DNA of 64,000 bases from Emticicia sp965283955 (GTDB lineage Bacteria; Bacteroidota; Bacteroidia; Cytophagales; Spirosomataceae): positions 744,001-808,000 of the forward strand of contig CBDIQW010000001.1 in assembly GCA_965283955.1 (NCBI GenBank), given 5' to 3'. Within the stretch, counting starts at the first letter, position 1; each line of letters begins with the position of its first letter. The notes below the pieces were generated by a model, which was not told the DNA's origin, ran no database searches, and saw only the letters and a program-made list of their open reading frames with translations. Position numbers and translations under genes: made by a program. Positions 8,169 to 17,792 of this stretch are shown piece by piece.

Positions 8169-10612
8169 TTATAACTTCACCCGACTTTTCTCGCTTTCTG
8201 AACCGCCCGATTGGCGTGCATTGAGGGTTTTACCTTTGCTGAATCGGTAGGCAAATGAAAACGTTACGACTCGACTATCAAGATAACTTAGCCAATTGGC
8301 TTGGGCATTGGCAATATTCCTGATGTCTCCGCCAGGTTGATTGGTGTAGAAAATATCAGAAACATTTAATCGAAGTGTGCCTTTATCTTTCAAGATTTTC
8401 TGCGAAATTCCTCCTCGCATCGACCAAACTGGAATCGTCAGAAACTGCCCTGCCAATACTCTTGTTTGGTAATTTCCTGCCAATTCGGCGGTTAATTTTT
8501 TATTGATTTTGAACTGATTGGTTGGGCCAACGTACCAATAAAATCTACTTTCATCGAGGGTTTGACCATAAACTTTGGTGTTATAACCTTGATTTTTCAG
8601 TTCTGTATAAAGTTGGAGTGTCCACCATTTATTGATGGTAAAGTTACCGTTAACTGAGATTCCGTAGGAAGTAAATTCACCGAAATTCCCTGGGCGACTG
8701 TAATAAATTGTACCTCGCTGTTCGTTGGTTTCAAAGATGAGATTTTTAGATATACTGTATTCCAACGAAGTTGTCAGAAAGTTTTTGTACGTGTGCGAAA
8801 CCTCTAAATTATACGAATACGTTGGTTGTAAAAATGGGTTTCCACCATAATAGGTGTATCTATCAAGCGGATAAGTAAATGGGTTTAGGTCTTGATAATT
8901 TGGGCGGTCTATTCTACGTCCTGCTGAGAAACCGAGTTGGTGCGTTTGCGTGCTATCTAACTGATATTGCAAATAAAACGTTGGGAACAAACTATTGTAA
9001 GCCCTCGTAAAAGTTGAATCTTTAGTCATTTTATTGCCCAGCTGATTACCTTTGATACTTGTATTTTCGTAGCGTAAACCTGCTTGTAGCGATAATCTTT
9101 TCCAATTTTTTGAATAGTTTAAGTAAGCCGCATTGATGTTTTCGTTGTATTTGAATCGGTTAGAAAACTGATAGTTTGGAATTTCTTGACTATTAATTAT
9201 ATCAAAAAAATCGGCTGTGTTATCGGTCTTGATAAAACTTGTCTTTATTCCAGTTTCAAATTTTGCTCCACCTTTGAGCGGATTTATGTAATCAATTTTA
9301 GCGGTTTTTATATTGATTTCGGCAGGAAGCGATGAACCTAAAACCGTTTGGCCAACCAAAACTCTTTCGGGCGAGAAAATGGTATTAGTCAGTTGTTGGT
9401 CTTGGGTTGAGCTATACTGAATCACATCAAAATTTGTCGTCAATTCCTTGCCCAAAGAGTCAATTTTAAGGGCATAGTTTAAGTTCACGCTACCATTTTT
9501 CCATTTTCTATCGTTGGGGCTAAATGCTTCTATGAGGCTTAATACTTGATTATTTTGGTTCAAAATTTGAGCTTTGTTGGTGGTAGGAACAAAAGTTGGA
9601 TTATAAAAACCATTCAGTACCAAGCCCAACGTGGATTTCTTGGAAACATAATAATCCAATCCTAATTTTAGATTATTGCTTCCGAGTTGGCGTTTGATAT
9701 AAGAATTTTGACTAAAAGCTGAAGAATAAGCACCTTCGGGAGTATAATACAAGCGATTGATGGTCAAATCTTGATACGTATTGTTTTGATTGACACTGGC
9801 ATTTGTAAAGAAGTTGAACTTATTGATGCGATAATTGAAATTGACGCTATTATTGGTTCGAGCGTAACGGCCTTGCCCGTATCCCAAATTAATTCCGCCA
9901 TTCAAACCTTTCACTTGGTTCTTTTTTAGCTTGATGTTTATCACACCCGCATTTCCTGCGGCGTCGTATTTGGCAGGGGGATTGGTCATGATTTCAATAC
10001 TTTCGACCGAACCTGCGGGCAACGAACGCAAATAACCAGCCAAATCGGCGGTTGCCAAATAAGTGGGTTTATCATCCACAAAAACTACTACGCCCGATTT
10101 CCCTTTGAGCGTAATCAGTCCATTCACATCGACTTGCACCCCTGGAGCTTTTTCTAAGATTTCGAGTGAAGTCGTGCCTGCATTTCCTATCAAGGCATCG
10201 GGGTTTATCACTACTCGGTCAATTTTCTTTTCTACAAACGATTTCTGAGCCTTGACCGTCACTTCTTGCAAGTTTTTGGTGGCTTCCGAAAGTGAAATAA
10301 TTCCTAAATCAAGGTTAGGATTAGTGGCTGATAAAATGATATTTTCGGCAAAGTATTGCTGAAAACCAATATACGAAACCGTGATTTTGCAGGTATCTTC
10401 CTTCAATTTCTCAAACTCAAACTTCCCATCAACATCCGTAAAAGTTGACTTGATAAGTTTATTGGTTTTAGCTTTAGACAGAATGACCGTTGCTCCGATA
10501 ATTGGTTCTTTTTTTCATTCTGCACTTGGCCAATCACTTTGTCAATCGTTTGACTATAAGTCAGTTGTGTAGCCCAAAATAGTAAAATTGTAATGTAATA
10601 GTTTTTAATCAT
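8169..10612 (-). pseudogene. OMP-type beta-barrel receptor (TonB-receptor-like), interrupted by one frameshift
   Basis: Outer-membrane protein of about 814 residues once the frames are joined. The first part (10612 leftward) has a signal peptide ending in QLTYS and begins a carboxypeptidase-regulatory-like domain. The second part continues that domain (KITVSYIGFQQYF), then a plug domain (GKSGVVVFVDDKPTYLA, ESIEIMTNPPAKYDAAGNAG) and a long barrel of the outer membrane protein beta-barrel family 3 type, ending in a beta-signal region (VVTFSFAYRFSKGKTLNARQ). The break is in a run of seven T (plus strand 10509-10515). An eighth base would restore GEFEFEK-type continuity (K-K-E-P-I-I-G-A-T-V). Substrate is unknown. 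Everything downstream of the break is intact, so sequence error is likely. Confidence 0.85.
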
Positions 10613-10652
10613 AATTTTGTTTTATAATTTATTCAGTTGTTTGTGTTGTTTC

Positions 10653-10784
10653 TTAGTGGGTTTTCAAATACAGCCAATTCCCAAATGAGAACCCTGCTGC
10701 AAATATTTTGATGATACAAACCGCAATAAATACGACCAAAAAAACTTTAAATAAGTTCGATTTGAAAAGTGCTTCTTTTGTCAT
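10653..10784 (-). CDS. Small single-helix membrane protein
   Basis: 43 residues, starting MTKEALFKSNLFKVFLVVFI and ending WLYLKTH. One hydrophobic helix of about 20 residues (VFLVVFIAVCIIKIFAAG) is followed by FGNWLY. Short Bacteroidota proteins with a membrane helix and a C-terminal G-x-W-L-Y motif are common but uncharacterised. It sits between the serine hydrolase and the barrel receptor genes on the same strand, 40 bases ahead of the receptor start. Whether it is translated is unproven. Confidence 0.5.
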   Translation of the reverse strand: MTKEALFKSNLFKVFLVVFIAVCIIKIFAAGFSFGNWLYLKTH

Positions 10785-10901
10785 TATTATAGATTTTAGA
10801 GAGTTTGAATTACCTTTTATTTTGGAGTTTACTGCTAAAAGTCGAAAAATTTAAGAGAATGTTGCATTTTCTATTTGAGCAGTTGGTTAATTTGTTCATT
10901 A

Positions 10902-12710
10902 CTATTTCTTTCGTGTTGCTTTAAATGTACCATTAGGCTGATTTAACAGCAATTCGTTGTAATTTCCTTTTGAATCTTTGATAAAATTTACAAAATACCC
11001 CGCTGCTCCTACTTTTAAGTTAAACTTATTTTTTTCGATAGCCACCAACTCAAACTCGGGTTGGTTCGGCAACGACATAAATAAAGTTTTATCATCTTTG
11101 AGGCTAATTTTCATGGGTGTTCCATTCAATAAAAATTCACCTGTATAAGTCATTAAAACTTCTTTTGAAAGTGTTTTTGGCTTAATTGACCGCTCAAATT
11201 CTATCGGCTTAGCTACTTCTGGGTCGAACTGGATTGATGTACTTTTGATTTCGCCATTTATATCTTGATTAAATACAATTCGGTTAATACTAAAACTCGT
11301 ATCAACCCCAGTTTTTTTATCGACTTGATAAACCTCAAAAACATCATTTTTGAAAGGGCGAAGCCACCATTTATCTTCTGCAAAAACTGCAAATAATGAA
11401 TCTTTTTTAAGTAAAACTTCAAATTTTCCGTAGGCTTCGTTGGTGTAATATCCTTCGTAGTTTTCTAAATTGTGCGATGGTTTTTCATTGGTTTTCTGAT
11501 TTTCTACTGCACTTTTCTTGGCGTTTTTCATGGCCATTTTTGCAGCATTTTCAGAGGTTAACAAATAGCTACTCCAATCTTTCGTGGGTAAATCCAACAT
11601 TCGGTCGGCAATTACATTGCGAACAATTGACGTAACTTTTGATAAGTTTTGATTTGAAAATACCACAATTCCGATATTATCGGTAGGGAAAAACGCCACA
11701 TTGGCCGTAAAACCTGTAATCGTGCCACCGTGGTCAACTCTATAATGCCCACGATACGACGACACAAACCAACCCAAACCATAATTATTGAAATACAAAC
11801 CTGGATTATTATTGGCTGGCACACCACCCGCAATAATCATGTGCGAGCCGATGGCATCTCTGACATAAGAAGCTGGCAAAATTCGCTTTCCTTTATAAAC
11901 GCCATTATTTGCCCAAAGCATTGCCCATTTAGCCATTTCGACAACCGAAGTATTGATTCCACCAACCGACGACATCACATCTAAATTTACATATTCAGTC
12001 TGCTTGATTTTATCGTCATCGGTCGTAATATATCCCAAAGCCCTATCTGTATTTTTTGCCATCGAATCAACCGAAAAGTTCAGATTTGTCATTCCCAATG
12101 GCTGTAAAATCTTTTCTTGCAAATAGTTTCGGTAAGGTTTACCTGTCAGATTTTCGATGATTTTTCCCTGAGCCAAAAACATAAAATTATTGTACTGAAA
12201 TTTTTCTCGAAGCCCATAATTTGGCTCTTGAAATTGCACTTTTTTCAGTAGTGATTCGACTGATTTTGATTTGAAAAGTCCCCAAGCATCATCATAGCGT
12301 GGTAAGCCAGTTCGGTGACACATCATATCTCGAATCGTCACTTTGTTGTTTAGCTCATCGTTATAAAATTTAAGTTGTGGGAGATAGTTTCGGGCAGGTT
12401 TATCAAAATCTACTTTTCCTTCATCTTGTAAAATTCCCAAAAGTGAGCAAGTAAATGCCTTTGTGCAACTTCCTGAAGCAAAAAGCGTATTTTCGGTAAC
12501 TGGAATTTTGTTGGCAACATCGGCATAGCCAAAGCCTTTGGCATAGACAATTTTGTCTTTTTCGACAACCGCAACAGCAAAACCTGCACAATTCCAATCT
12601 TTCAGCACTCGGTTGAAAGTTGAGTCAATGCCAATGAAGCGTTTATCAGTTGTCTGAGAAAATCCTTTTTGTAGCATCAAAAGGAGTAAAATAGTAATAG
12701 CTTTTTTCAT
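10902..12710 (-). CDS. Serine hydrolase, beta-lactamase class C-like, with C-terminal DUF3471-like domains
   Basis: 602 residues. The signal peptide (MKKAITILLLLMLQKGFSQ) sends it to the periplasm. The catalytic domain (about residues 25-380) has the S-x-x-K motif Ser81-Cys-Thr-Lys84, the Tyr-x-Asn element in QYNNFMFLAQG and the His-Gly-Gly triad DHGGTITGF in place of Lys-Thr-Gly. This combination marks the AmpC/EstB/D-aminopeptidase family (Pfam Beta-lactamase), so it is a peptidase or esterase more probably than a drug-resistance enzyme. The region from about 410 (YEGYYTNEAYGKFEV) and a second segment near 520 (YTGEFLLNGTPMKIS) are lipocalin-like modules of the DUF3471 sort. The gene is intact. 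Confidence 0.9.
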   Translation of the reverse strand: MKKAITILLLLMLQKGFSQTTDKRFIGIDSTFNRVLKDWNCAGFAVAVVEKDKIVYAKGFGYADVANKIPVTENTLFASGSCTKAFTCSLLGILQDEGKVDFDKPARNYLPQLKFYNDELNNKVTIRDMMCHRTGLPRYDDAWGLFKSKSVESLLKKVQFQEPNYGLREKFQYNNFMFLAQGKIIENLTGKPYRNYLQEKILQPLGMTNLNFSVDSMAKNTDRALGYITTDDDKIKQTEYVNLDVMSSVGGINTSVVEMAKWAMLWANNGVYKGKRILPASYVRDAIGSHMIIAGGVPANNNPGLYFNNYGLGWFVSSYRGHYRVDHGGTITGFTANVAFFPTDNIGIVVFSNQNLSKVTSIVRNVIADRMLDLPTKDWSSYLLTSENAAKMAMKNAKKSAVENQKTNEKPSHNLENYEGYYTNEAYGKFEVLLKKDSLFAVFAEDKWWLRPFKNDVFEVYQVDKKTGVDTSFSINRIVFNQDINGEIKSTSIQFDPEVAKPIEFERSIKPKTLSKEVLMTYTGEFLLNGTPMKISLKDDKTLFMSLPNQPEFELVAIEKNKFNLKVGAAGYFVNFIKDSKGNYNELLLNQPNGTFKATRKK

Positions 12711-12783
12711 AATAATTGTAACACAAATGAATGAGGATGTGTAAAATTATCATGACGACAGCACTTCTATTTGTCAAATCCTG

Positions 12784-13679
12784 CTAATTCTGTTTTAAAA
12801 ATAGCTTAGGCGAAACTCCGAAGTGGTTTTTGAAAGCTTTGCTAAAAGCATAAATATCGGCAAAACCCGACTCAATGGCAGCTTCCGACACCGAATAACG
12901 GTCTTGTTGGAGTATTTTTTGACTGTGTTCGAGTCTTTTCTGCAAAATGTACTGGTGAGGCGTAAGCCCATAAACCAATTTGAAAATCCTGAAAAAGTGA
13001 TATTCCGACATACAAGCTTCTTTGGCTACCAATTCAATAGTTAAGGGCTTGAAAAAGGCATTATCAATAAATTCTCGCCCCAGCGAAACTCGTTTGTATA
13101 AATCTTTTTTTGTGGCAGATTTGATGGTCGGAATTTGCTGTAATTGTTTAAAAATTGGCAATTGGTCAGCAACGATTTTCTCAGATAATTGATAGAAAAA
13201 CTCTTGGTTGAAAATATCAGTTGACAAATGATTTCTTTGAGCAGAAAGCCCCATTCTTGACAAAACAACGCCCAGTTGGGTTTGATTAGCATCGTAATGA
13301 TTCTCCAAAAATCAGTTGTACTAAAGAACTCTCCCAAAACCGAGTCTGAAAAAGCAGTATCAGGTCGTTTCATACTTGCTACCACCTCGGTCAGCATTGA
13401 AGGTATGATATTGATACAAATTCCTTTGACATTTTTGTTGCTTTCAATCTCAACACTACCCTCCAGAAGATAATTTGTGAGCAAATATTTTCCAGCTTTT
13501 ACATCATACTTTTGACCATTAATGATATACCTTTCACTTCCCTCAAAGACATACTTTATCGCAAAACCTTTCGATTTAATTGGATGGTAAAATTCTCGCA
13601 ATGAAGAAAACACAACGATATTATCATCATATTTTATCGCTTCCAGTACGTCCTTTGTTTCGTTAAATAGCTGAAACAT
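12784..13679 (-). pseudogene. AraC-family transcriptional regulator, one frameshift
   Basis: About 298 residues when joined. The N-terminal part (from 13679) looks like a cupin-like sensing domain (FEGSERYIINGQKYDVKAGK). The C-terminal part has the two helix-turn-helix motifs of AraC proteins: KEACMSEYHFFRIFKLVYGL, then EAAIESGFADIYAFSKAFKN and FGVSPKLFL. The break is at a run of five A (13307-13311). One more base would join TDF to LENHYDANQTQLG. It is divergent from the GMC oxidoreductase gene and may control it, since they share a 200-base gap. Confidence 0.85.
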
Positions 13680-13826
13680 AATGCTCTAATTAAAGTATTT
13701 TAGCAAAAAACAACATAAAATCACTCGAAATAACAGCGTTTCAGCCAAACGAAATGTTAAAAAATGATATGTGGCTCGACAACTTTACGAAAGGGAAATG
13801 AATTTCCTTAAACACACATTTTACAC

Positions 13827-13856
13827 TTGTTCTTCTCCGAAATTCTCATAAATTTG
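13827..13856 (+). promoter_or_regulatory. Bacteroidota-type promoter for the GMC oxidoreductase
   Basis: TTG at 13827-13829, a 19-base spacer and TAAATTTG at 13849-13856, 24 bases before the ATG at 13880. The spacing and both boxes fit the phylum consensus. Confidence 0.7.
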
Positions 13857-13879
13857 TTATTTCTTCAACCAACAAAACT

Positions 13880-15595
13880 ATGAATTTCAATATTGACGCT
13901 GATAAAAGCACAACTTATGATGCAATCGTAATCGGTTCGGGCATTAGTGGCGGCTGGGCTGCCAAAGAACTCTGCGAAAAAGGACTAAAAACATTGGTTC
14001 TGGAGCGTGGCGGAATGGTCGAACACGTAAAAGATTACCCAACTTCCATGACAAATATTTGGGAGTTTGAGCATCGACTACGAGATACAAAAGAAGATTT
14101 GCAGAAAAACCCCATTGTGAATCGTTGCTATGCTTACTCGGAAGCAACGCAGCATTTTTTTGTAAAAGACGAACAGCACCCTTACGTAGAAGAAAAACCT
14201 TTTGATTGGATTCGAGGCTACCAAGTTGGTGGAAAATCTTTGCTTTGGGCAAGACAAACCCAACGTTGGAGCGAGTATGAATTTGAAGCTCCCGCCCGTG
14301 ATGGTTTTGCGGTAGATTGGCCAATCAGATACAAAGATATTGCTCCGTGGTACAGCCATGTGGAGCGTTTTGCAGGAATTTCGGGGAATAAAGACAATAT
14401 CAAAAACCTTCCCGATGGAGAGTTCTTACCAGCTTGGGAATTGAATTGTGTTGAAAAACACATTCAGTCGGCTGTAAAAAAGCACTATCAAGATCGCCAA
14501 GTGATTATCGGGCGATGTCCCATCTGACCAAACCCAACGAAATTCACGCCAAACAAGGGCGTGGGCAATGTCAAGCTCGAAGTTTGTGCGAGCGTGGTTG
14601 TCCGTTTGGTGGCTATTTTAGTTCAAACTCTTCTACCTTGCCGTGGGCTGCCAAAACTGGAAAACTGACGATTAGACCTAATTCGGTTGTACATTCAATT
14701 ATTTATGATGAGAAGCTCAATAAAGCGTCAGGTGTACGAGTGATAGATACAATCACCAAAGAAAGTATTGATTATAAGGCACGAATCATTTTTTGTAAAT
14801 GCGGCTGCTCTTAATTCCAATTTAATTTTATTAAATTCTATTTCAAATCGTTTCCCGAATGGTTTGGGGAATGATAGCGGAGTTCTGGGACAATACATTG
14901 CTTTTCATCAGTATCGTGGACAAGGCGGGGCAACATTTGAAGGCTATACTGATAAATATTACTACGGCCGCCGACCTACTTCGGCATTCATGGCTTCTTT
15001 CAGAAATGTTGAAAAACAAGAAACCGATTTTCAGCGTGGCTATATGTTGGCGTTTTCGGCAGGGCGTGGCTCGTGGCAACGAGGCTCTCAACCCGAAGCA
15101 TTTGGAGCAGATTTTAAGGAAAGTCTTACTCACCCAGGTGATACATGGAGCGTGTATATACAGATGCAAGGCGAGACAATTCCGAAAAAAGAAAACCATG
15201 TAAGATTGAGTAAAGACAAAACCGATGCTTGGGGCGTGCCACAGTTGGTTACTTCCATTGGTTATGATGAGAATGACCACAAAATGATGAAAGATTTTCA
15301 TGTGCAAGCCTCCGAAATGCTCGAAAAGGCAGGTTGTAAAAACATCAATATGTTTGATAGTAAGCAAAACCCAGGCTTGGATATTCACGAAATGGGTGGT
15401 GTAAGAATGGGCAAAGACCCAAAAACTTCGATACTGAATGAGTGGAATCAATTACACGCTTGCAAAAACGTATTTGTTACCGACGGTGCTTGTATGACCT
15501 CAATTGGTAATCAGAACCCATCGCTTACTTTCATGGCTCTCACGGCTCGTGCTGCCAATTTTGCGGTTAGTGAATTGAAGAAGAAGAATTTGTAA
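13880..15595 (+). pseudogene. GMC-family FAD oxidoreductase, two frameshifts
   Basis: About 570 residues when joined; oxidises alcohol or sugar substrates using FAD. The dinucleotide fold is at the N-terminus (AIVIGSGISGGWAAKELCEK), with the second motif RGYQVGGKSLLWARQTQRWS. The C-terminal GMC signature is DIHEMGGVRMG, with NVFVTDGACMTSIGNQNPSL, including the Asn-Pro that ends the active site. Frame break 1 is near 14517-14521 (GRCP should become GRCAHLTKPNE). Break 2 is in a six-T run at 14789-14794 (should be IIFVNAAALNSN). The enzyme resembles the gluconate/glucoside 3-dehydrogenase type, which has a Cys-rich middle (CERGCPFGGYF). No small partner subunit is adjacent. Confidence 0.88.
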
Positions 15596-15602
15596 TAAAA
15601 AA

Positions 15603-15641
15603 TTAAGGAAGACTTTACCATTTAAGCAAAGTCTTCCTTAA
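15603..15641. terminator. Terminator hairpin after the GMC oxidoreductase
   Basis: 14-bp perfect arms (15603-15616 and 15628-15641) with an 11-base loop, 8 bases past the stop codon. Confidence 0.75.
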
Positions 15642-15687
15642 AATATAATTTGAGGAAATCCTGTACGTTCTGAAAAAAAGAATCTAC

Positions 15688-16206
15688 ATGAAAAAACTAC
15701 AAATCTACCTACTTTACTTCCTACCATTCATTAGTTTTGGACAAGAACATTCTATCGAAAAACGTCAAAAAGGTGTTTCTTTAGAAGCCTTCGGAATTAG
15801 TCCCTTTGGTTCGCTCAATTTTGATTATGTGGTGCATCGCACTCAACGAGGCTTTTTTAGTTTACAAGTTGGTATAGGAATTATGTCAACGATTGAAGAC
15901 CAATGGTCATTCCCACATGCCATTTCTTATCATTATCTACTCAATAAACCAGCCAAACGAAGAGACCAATGCAAACCTAACCCGAAAGTGAGAAATGAAA
16001 CTTTTTTGGAAATCGGTTATGGTCAAATCTTCCATTCTAATCAAGGAACTATTAGTAATATTGAGTATGCAATGCCTATTGTTGGTTTTAGAACTCACTT
16101 TACAAAAAGTGCAAATAAAGAGTTTTATTTAAAATGTAGAATTACTCCGAATCTGCTAAAAAGCAATTCAACTTTTGCAGGTTTAGCATTGGGAAAAGTC
16201 ATTTAA
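15688..16206 (+). CDS. Exported protein of unknown function, barrel-like
   Basis: 172 residues with a Sec signal peptide (MKKLQIYLLYFLPFISFGQ). The mature part alternates hydrophobic and polar residues in strands: FGSLNFDYVV, GFFSLQVGIGIM, FLEIGYGQIF, MPIVGFRTHF, FYLKCRITPNLL. This pattern fits a small outer-membrane beta-barrel. No family is recognised. A potential start 30 bases upstream is not favoured because the signal peptide begins here. Confidence 0.6.
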   Translation: MKKLQIYLLYFLPFISFGQEHSIEKRQKGVSLEAFGISPFGSLNFDYVVHRTQRGFFSLQVGIGIMSTIEDQWSFPHAISYHYLLNKPAKRRDQCKPNPKVRNETFLEIGYGQIFHSNQGTISNIEYAMPIVGFRTHFTKSANKEFYLKCRITPNLLKSNSTFAGLALGKVI

Positions 16207-16227
16207 TATCATATCAAAAGTCTCAAA

Positions 16228-16260
16228 AAACAAAAAAACGAAGCACCTATCGATGCTCCG
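16228..16260 (-). terminator. Terminator for the WG-repeat gene
   Basis: Read on the minus strand, a 7-bp stem with one wobble pair (plus-strand 16239-16245 with 16254-16260) is followed by a run of seven T, about 50 bases after the stop codon of the WG-repeat gene. Confidence 0.6.
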
Positions 16261-16310
16261 CCTTCATACTCGGTTCATTAATCTACTCAAATATTGTTTG
16301 AGATCTTAAA

Positions 16311-17479
16311 TTATTTATCAAGTTTCGTCAACTCTCCTTTGCTAAATGGTTTTGTTTCTACAAAAACTTCCTTTCCTTTTTTGTTTATAAAACCAGTCTT
16401 TCCAAAAATACTTACACGAGCCATTCCATCAGAAAAATTGTACGCCTCATCATAAATCAACGGAATTATTTCAACGCCCAATTTGTCAATATAGCCATGT
16501 TTTCCTGCTGTTGACACTCGTGACATCCCCTCTGAGAAACTCAAAATATTGTCGTATTTAACAGGGGCAACCTCCTTACCAGTTCTATCGATGACTCCAA
16601 ATTTCCTTTTATCGTTACAACAAATAATCCTTCGGAAGAACCTACAATAAAATCATAATCTACTTTTAATAACTTATTACCTTCTTTATCGATTAAATTC
16701 CATTTTCGTTCGTTACGAACAACAGCTATACCTTCTGAAAAATTATCAACTTCATCAAAAGTATCAATTACTATCAATTGATCATTTTTGTCTATAAAAC
16801 CCCATTTTTTATTTTCAGTTTTTATTGCCGCTCGACCTTCTGAAAAGCTTTTGGCCGACTTATATTTCAATGGAATAATCAGAGTCCCTCTTTTATCAAT
16901 AAAGCCATATTTGTTTTCAATCGCTACACAAGCCATTCCCTCAGAAAAACTCTCTACTTTATCGAATTTTGGGAGGGCTACATAGTTATTTTTTAAGTCA
17001 ATTACACCCCATTTACTGTTCTTTTTTACAAAAGCTAATCCTTCTGTAAAACTCAATACATTTTCATATTGGGGGGTAATCTTTAATTTACCTTTAGCAT
17101 CAACAAAACCCCATTTCTCACCAACTCTTACTGCTGCCATTGACTGTGAAAAATTAAGGACTTCATCATAATTGAAAGCAATTTTTTCAATACCAAATTT
17201 GTCTATAAAACCCCACTTGCCATTTTTTTGAACAGCTGCAAACCCCTCACTTATATCATACGCATTTTCATACCTAATTGATACAACTGAATTCCCTTTC
17301 TTGTCAACAAAACCAACTTTATTGTTACTTTCGATACGTGCAATACCCGATTGAAAATCACTCACTTGTGTTGCTGAAGCAAATCCCATTTTTATTTCTT
17401 GAGCAAAAATATTCCCCGAAAGCAAGACGAGACCTAATAAGAGGCTTTTATGAAAGTTGTTGTTAAAAAAATTATTCAT
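16311..17479 (-). pseudogene. Secreted WG-repeat protein, one frameshift
   Basis: About 390 residues when joined. After a signal peptide ending LSGNIFAQ it consists of roughly ten tandem repeats of about 35-40 residues of the WG/KWG type, for example KNGKWGFIDKFGIEKI, VGEKWGFVDAKGKLKI, NSKWGVIDLKN and ENKYGFIDKRGTLII, each followed by F-S-E-G-x-A. Repeats of this sort are found in exported bacterial proteins of unknown function. The break is in a TTT run at 16602-16604. One extra base restores another repeat (KFGVIDRTGKEVAPVKYDN) joined to FSEGMSRVSTAGKHGYIDK. The last repeat ends in INKKGKEV. Confidence 0.85.
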
Positions 17480-17792
17480 AGGATTATATGGTTATTAGGA
17501 AAACAAATCTTATATACTTATAATCTTGCCAAACTTGTGCCAATTGACCCTTTTTGAATGGAATCTTACCCAACGGATACATTTATCAATTTGGCAGGGT
17601 TATCAACACGATTTAGCAGGTTTGATTTTTAATTTCACTAAAGGTTCAAACTCAGTGCCAAGCTTGCCCTAAAAAACATAAACTTAGCCAGCGGATACAT
17701 TTTGGAAGTGTGGAGAAATACTCAAAAAATAGTATCTTTGTGCAAAAATTCGGCAACGAAAAAATACAGACATTAATTTGACAGCTTCATAA
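17480..17792. other. Gap upstream of pheT with an imperfect direct repeat
   Basis: 313 bases between divergent genes. Two copies of CC(A/G)CGGATACATTT-like sequence (17570-17584 and 17688-17702) match at 14 of 15 positions, 118 bases apart. Each is preceded about 35-45 bases earlier by a TGCCAA(A/G)CTTG-like word, so the repeat unit may be longer and eroded. TATCTTTG at 17733-17740 is a good -7 box for pheT, without a TTG at the usual distance. Confidence 0.5.

Noticed and set aside
10902..12710. Beta-lactamase resistance gene
   Set aside because: It has His-Gly-Gly instead of Lys-Thr-Gly, and C-terminal lipocalin-like modules, which fit a peptidase or esterase of the same fold.
14843..15451. 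Long open frame (about 200 codons) on the minus strand
   Set aside because: It is antisense to the GMC oxidoreductase; its translation is rich in His, Cys and Phe with no domain, while the plus-strand frame has clear family motifs.
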